Below are positions 60,183-64,000 of a DNA stretch of 64,000 bases, piece after piece. This DNA is from JAXLYE01 sp046351595 (GTDB taxonomy: Bacteria; Myxococcota_A; Polyangia; Palsa-1104; JAEUJZ01). A model generated the notes under the pieces. It made no database searches. It was not told the DNA's origin and worked only from the letters and a program-made list of their open reading frames with translations. Both the position numbers and the translations under genes were made by a program. Location of the stretch: NCBI GenBank assembly GCA_046351595.1, contig JAXLYE010000007.1:62001-126000 (forward strand), written 5' to 3'. Each line of letters starts with the position of its first letter. Position 1 is the stretch's first letter.

Positions 60183-62531
60183 ATGAGTCTTCGGGGCAGC
60201 CTCCCAGCGTTTCTGATGCGACGACGAAGCTTCCTCGGCGCGGTGCTCGGCGGTGCGGCCGCGGCCTCGCTGCCGGCCTGTGACAGCGGCGGGATGCAGC
60301 CGACGCCGCCGGCGAGCGGCGTCTACATCCCCGAGGTGCGCGACGGCGAGGACGTCTTCGCCTACATGACCCGCGTGCGCGGCGGCTTCGACCAGACGCT
60401 GTACTTCCAGATCCTCGGCGCCGCCAACGAGTACAAAGAGGGCGACGAGGCCGTCGGGGTCGCCGCCGCCGACGCGGGCTCGCGCGCCAACGCGCGGTCG
60501 CTGCTGTCGAACACCAAGCTCGGCGAGCTCGATGCGCACCCGCTGCTCGCGGATCAGCAGTACGGCCTGATCACGCAGACCACGGACAAGGCCGCGCAGC
60601 AGATGATCGGCGGCTGGACGCTGGGCCAGCTCAAGGCGTTCGTGCTCACGTCGGAGGAGGCCAAGATCAAGGGCATCATGCCGGGCCTGACCTCGGACGT
60701 CGTCGGCTGCCTGGTGAAGATCCTGTCGAGCGCGGAGCTCACCGCCATCGGCCAGAAGGTGTATAACCCGCTGCCCGGCTCGAACATCGGCGGCAAGGGC
60801 TACATGGGCGCGCGCATCCAGCCCAACTCGCCGACGGACAACCTGGACGACATCAAGTGGCAGGTGTTCAACGGCTGGTCGTTCGCGGTCGGCGACGTGG
60901 TGCTCGGCTGCAACCCGGTCTCCAGCGCCACCGAGTCGGTCGCCGCGATCGAGCGCATGCTGCACGACATGCTGGTGACCTTTGGCCTGACCGATGTGAT
61001 GCCGCACTGTGTGCTCTCTCACATCGACATCCAGGCCGAGGTCGACAAGATGTACCCCGGCGAGACCGGCATCTGGTTCCAGAGCATCGCCGGCAACGAC
61101 ACCGCCAACGCCACCTTCGACGTCACCGTCGACAAGATGCTGGCGCACGCGGCCAAGCGCAGCGGGCGCTATGGCCTGTACTTCGAAACCGGCCAGGGCG
61201 CCGACTTCACCAACGGCCAGGCGCACGGCTTCGACATGGTCATCCACGAGGCGCGCAAGTACGGCTTCGCGCGCGCCCTCAAGCAGAAGGTCGCCGACGC
61301 GCAGCGCGCCGCCGGTCGCGAGGCGGCGCCGTGGGTGCACCTGAACGACGTCGCCGGCTTCATCGGCCCCGAGGTCTTCCGCAGCAAGGAGCAGCTCGTG
61401 CGCTGCTGCCTCGAGGACATCGTCATGGGCAAGCTGCACGGGCTGCCCATCGGGCTGGACATCTGCTCGACGCTGCACATGGACGTGTCGCTGACCGATC
61501 TGGACTGGTGCATCGACCAGATCATGCCGGCCAACCCCGCGTACCTGATGGGGCTGCCGACGAAGAACGACCCGATGCTGGGGTATTTGACGACCGCGTA
61601 CCAGGACCACGTCCGCATCCGCGAGAAGTTCGGCCTCAAGGTCGACGACAAGCTGTGGGCGTTCTTCCAGCAGCTCGGGGTCATCGACGCCAGCGGCAAG
61701 CCGACCGCGCGCTTCGGCGACCCGCGCTGGGTGTACCTGCAGTACCTGCGCAGAAAGGGCGACGTGCGCAGCGAGGCGCTGATCTTTGCCGAGGCGGACC
61801 AGCGCATCAAAGAGGTGCGCGACCGCGGCGTGCCCATCGCCATCGGCCACGGCGCCAACCTGTGGGATCTCGAGCCGTCGCTGAACAGAGAGATCACGGC
61901 GCTGTACGACGACGCCAAGAAGACGCTGTGGGACGAGTTCACGCCGGCGTTCGTCGCCTCGGTGGCCATGCCCGAGCCGCTGCGCACCGGCTCGGCCGAC
62001 CGCAAGGACTACATCTGGCACCCGCCCACCGGCGAGAAGCTCGAGGACCGCAGCGTCGACGCGGTGCGGGCGATGAAGGCGCGCCACGCCGGCAAGTACA
62101 ACGTGCAGATCGTCATCTCGGACGGGCTGTGCGCGGACGCGCTGATGGACGAGGGGCACCTCTTGCCCTACCTGATGACGCTGCGCGCCGAGCTGGTGCA
62201 GAAGGGCTACCAGGCCGCGCCGGACAGCGCCGTCATCCGCGCCGGCCGCGTGCGTGCGGGGTATCACCTCGGCGAGGTCCTGTTCGGCGGCCGCTCCGAC
62301 ACCACCAAGACGTGCGCGATCATCCACCTCATCGGCGAGCGGCCGGGCTCCGGCCACCACACCTTCTCGGCCTACATCACCGCGCCTGCGGTGAGCATGT
62401 GGTCCGAGGCGGGCAAGGTCGATCACAACATCACCAAGGTGGTCTCCGGCATCGCCGACACCGCGCTCAAGCCGTATGACGCGGCGCTCGAGACGGTGCG
62501 CCTGCTGAAGCTCCTGGCGCCCCTGGTCTGA
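60183..62531 (+). CDS. Fused EutB-EutC ethanolamine ammonia-lyase with Tat lipoprotein signal
   Basis: The protein has 782 residues. AAGGAG five bases before ATG 60183 fixes the start. Residues 13-33 (RRRSFLGAVLGGAAAASLPAC) form a twin-arginine signal ending in a lipobox-like LPAC. Residues ~50-505 are EutB: GDEAVGVAAADAGSRANARS, GARIQPNSPTDN, GDVVLGCNPV, YGLYFETGQGADFTNG and GLDICSTLHMDVS; the Arg, Gln, Asn, Glu and Asp active-site positions of known EutB appear kept. From ~615 the EutC part follows: HPPTGEKL, VQIVISDGLCADALMDEGH, GRVRAGYHLGEVLFGG and GERPGSGHHTFSAYIT. The reaction turns ethanolamine into acetaldehyde and ammonia with adenosylcobalamin. EutB and EutC are normally separate and cytoplasmic. 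No eutA or other eut gene is near. Confidence 0.88.
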   Translation: MSLRGSLPAFLMRRRSFLGAVLGGAAAASLPACDSGGMQPTPPASGVYIPEVRDGEDVFAYMTRVRGGFDQTLYFQILGAANEYKEGDEAVGVAAADAGSRANARSLLSNTKLGELDAHPLLADQQYGLITQTTDKAAQQMIGGWTLGQLKAFVLTSEEAKIKGIMPGLTSDVVGCLVKILSSAELTAIGQKVYNPLPGSNIGGKGYMGARIQPNSPTDNLDDIKWQVFNGWSFAVGDVVLGCNPVSSATESVAAIERMLHDMLVTFGLTDVMPHCVLSHIDIQAEVDKMYPGETGIWFQSIAGNDTANATFDVTVDKMLAHAAKRSGRYGLYFETGQGADFTNGQAHGFDMVIHEARKYGFARALKQKVADAQRAAGREAAPWVHLNDVAGFIGPEVFRSKEQLVRCCLEDIVMGKLHGLPIGLDICSTLHMDVSLTDLDWCIDQIMPANPAYLMGLPTKNDPMLGYLTTAYQDHVRIREKFGLKVDDKLWAFFQQLGVIDASGKPTARFGDPRWVYLQYLRRKGDVRSEALIFAEADQRIKEVRDRGVPIAIGHGANLWDLEPSLNREITALYDDAKKTLWDEFTPAFVASVAMPEPLRTGSADRKDYIWHPPTGEKLEDRSVDAVRAMKARHAGKYNVQIVISDGLCADALMDEGHLLPYLMTLRAELVQKGYQAAPDSAVIRAGRVRAGYHLGEVLFGGRSDTTKTCAIIHLIGERPGSGHHTFSAYITAPAVSMWSEAGKVDHNITKVVSGIADTALKPYDAALETVRLLKLLAPLV

Positions 62532-62831
62532 GCCTCGCCTCCCCGGGCCCTCGTCGGGGCCCGCTCCCTCCTGCCATCCCCCGCGGTCGCCGTAGACCGG
62601 CGGCGTGCCGGGGCGCCGCGCCCGCGCCATCGAACCAGTCTGCGAACCAGCCACCGCGGCTTGCAGCCAGCCAGCCGGCTGCAATGGCTGCGCAAACCGG
62701 GTCGTGGCCTCGCCGTATCACGTGACGAGAGACGCGGCTTGACGGTATCCTAATCTGCGGGCGTTCCCGACGAGCGATCGCGCACCGGCCCCGGAGCCCG
62801 AAGGCTCGGGAGCGAGCGCCCCCCACCGAAA
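62532..62831. other. Intergenic region, no gene seen
   Basis: Three hundred bases between the ammonia-lyase and kinase genes. No gene, clear terminator or tandem repeat is seen; weak similarities such as ccagccagccggctgc are too short to call. The promoter of the kinase gene should lie in the last 100 bases. Confidence 0.4.
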
Positions 62832-64000
62832 ATGTCTGCCGCCGAAGTGATCCAGGAGCCGACGCCGCTGGCTGACCCTCTCATAGGCAGTCGCGTCGGC
62901 CTGTACATACTGGACCGCCGCATCGGCCAGGGCGGCATGGGCATCATCTACCTGGCCCGCCACGAGCGCATCGGTCAGCTCGCGGCGGTGAAGGTGCTGC
63001 TCCGCGAGCTCGCGCAGGACGGCAAGGTGCTGCAGCGCTTCCTCGACGAGGCGCGGGCGATGACGCTGGTGCAGCACCCGAGCATCGTCAAGGTCTTCGA
63101 CTACGGCCAGCTCGTCGACGGCACGCCGTACATCATGATGGAGCTGCTCGAGGGCGAGTCGCTGCAGCAGCGCATCAACAGCGCCGTCGAGCACGGCGCC
63201 GCGCTGCCGCTGCCGAGCGCCCTGGGGATCGCGCGCCAGATCGCGAGCGCCCTGGCCAGCATCCACCAGAAGAACATCATCCACCGCGACCTCAAGCCCG
63301 AGAACCTGTTCGTGGTCCCGGATCCGCTGGTGCCGAGCGGCGAGCGGGTGAAGCTGCTCGACTTCGGCCTGGCCAAGATCCTCGACGAGCAGGTCGGCCG
63401 CACCACCGAGGGCATGGTGCTCGGCACGCCGCTTTACATGTCGCCCGAGCAGTGCGACGGCAGCAACGACATCGACGCCAAGGCCGACGTCTACGCGCTC
63501 GGCGCGCTCCTGTTCGAGATGCTCGTCGGGCGGCCGCCGTTTCTGGCGACCAGCGCCTCGGCGCTCATGTACCAGCACGTGCACAAGCCGGCGCCGCGGC
63601 TGAGCGACGTGGCGCAGGACGTGCCGCTGCCGCTCATCGACCTTTTGCTGGTGATGCTGGCCAAGCGCCCGGCCGAGCGCCCGCGCATGGACGAGGTGGC
63701 GGCGCGGCTGGAGGCGCTGGAGCACGAGGCGCGCGACCGCGGGCCGCTCGTCCTGCACGGCCAGACGCCGCTCGTGCTCGGCGAGGCGGTGAGCGACGGG
63801 CTGAGCGCCACCATCGGGCCCGAGATCGAGATGTCGGTGCAGTCGGGCACGCCGCCGCCGACCGCGCCGTCGACGACACCGCCGGCCGCGGCGCCCGCGC
63901 AGCCGCTGCCGCCGCGGCGCCAGAGCCTGGACGCGCTGCCGCTCTTGTCGGCGATGCGGCCGCGCGGCGCGGCGTGGCAGGGCGCGGTCGCACCCGCCCC
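62832..64000 (+). CDS. Ser/Thr protein kinase, 3' end beyond the window
   Basis: At least 389 residues are visible with no stop before the window ends. The kinase domain is complete: RIGQGGMGIIYLARHERIG, Lys in AAVKVLLREL, IIHRDLKPENLFVV, VKLLDFGLAKILDEQ, GTPLYMSPEQCDGSND and ADVYALGALLFEMLVG. It is of the same type as the kinase at 54456 and shares its linker style (HPSIVKVFDYGQLVDGTPYI). After the domain comes a Pro/Thr/Ala-rich segment (TPPPTAPSTTPPAAAPAQ); a membrane helix and sensor would follow outside the window. The ATG is the only start near the Gly loop. Confidence 0.9.
   Translation, partial: MSAAEVIQEPTPLADPLIGSRVGLYILDRRIGQGGMGIIYLARHERIGQLAAVKVLLRELAQDGKVLQRFLDEARAMTLVQHPSIVKVFDYGQLVDGTPYIMMELLEGESLQQRINSAVEHGAALPLPSALGIARQIASALASIHQKNIIHRDLKPENLFVVPDPLVPSGERVKLLDFGLAKILDEQVGRTTEGMVLGTPLYMSPEQCDGSNDIDAKADVYALGALLFEMLVGRPPFLATSASALMYQHVHKPAPRLSDVAQDVPLPLIDLLLVMLAKRPAERPRMDEVAARLEALEHEARDRGPLVLHGQTPLVLGEAVSDGLSATIGPEIEMSVQSGTPPPTAPSTTPPAAAPAQPLPPRRQSLDALPLLSAMRPRGAAWQGAVAPA

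Noticed and set aside
60153..62684. 843-codon minus-strand frame opposite EutBC
   Set aside because: No family match and low-complexity Val/Arg/Asp content; the plus strand carries conserved EutB and EutC motifs along the full length.

Overview
The window is high-GC DNA, roughly 70% G+C in most genes, dense with coding sequence on both strands. Its content suggests a large-genome bacterium of the Myxococcota (former Deltaproteobacteria): PASTA-less Ser/Thr kinases with a PEGA tail, an FHA-coiled-coil protein, an Oar-like TonB-dependent receptor, an NLR-like ATPase with WD40 repeats, many lipoproteins and several histidine kinases. This is inferred from gene content; no 16S or other phylogenetic marker is present.

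Layout. 1-2851: the end of msrQ, a BON-domain protein and two small membrane proteins. 3267-6194: two tandem OmpA-like proteins sharing an unusual Cys-rich octapeptide repeat. 6735-11042: an MDR oxidoreductase, an OMPP1/FadL-like protein and a beta-helix lipoprotein. 11148-11546: RNase P RNA. 11860-15399: peroxiredoxin, a DUF4177-like protein, an FHA protein, methylmalonyl-CoA epimerase and 3-methyladenine glycosylase. 15759-18888: an HTH-methyltransferase fusion and a DUF4403 lipoprotein. 19120-25039: an NLR-like ATPase/WD40 gene convergent with a membrane protein across a 21-bp hairpin minisatellite. 25343-32328: tyrS, DUF962, RDD and a 1504-residue MshEN/GAF/HEAT protein. 32347-36618: a kinase/receiver pair, a lipase-like hydrolase and two methionine-salvage genes. 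36712-42955: the TonB receptor, then a BlaR1/BlaI pair with a clear operator. 42952-52552: kinase, moaC, stress-type membrane proteins, thioesterase, panBC, propionyl-CoA carboxylase beta and ttcA. 53016-64000: a low-GC heptad minisatellite, a Fis-type protein, two Ser/Thr kinases, a second HTH-methyltransferase fusion, a phospholipase-C-like Tat lipoprotein and a fused EutB-EutC.

Metabolic links. The methylmalonyl-CoA epimerase (14186) and the acyl-CoA carboxylase beta chain (49890) belong to the same propionyl-CoA/methylmalonyl-CoA route. mtnB-mtnD form part of methionine salvage. panB-panC feed CoA synthesis.

Most notable points. (1) Ethanolamine ammonia-lyase is a single EutB-EutC polypeptide that starts with a twin-arginine lipoprotein signal. 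It lies beside a divergent phospholipase-C-family Tat lipoprotein, suggesting ethanolamine chemistry outside the cytoplasm. (2) Two copies of a ~115-bp multi-hairpin element have terminal inverted repeats, and one stem differs in sequence but keeps its pairing. (3) Two paralogues fuse an XRE-type HTH to an EgtD-like methyltransferase. (4) The C-x-C-x-P-G repeat occurs in adjacent OmpA proteins. (5) The NLR-like gene and its membrane neighbour may be a conflict system. Unrelated tandem repeats recur in the intergenic regions, two of them at convergent gene ends.
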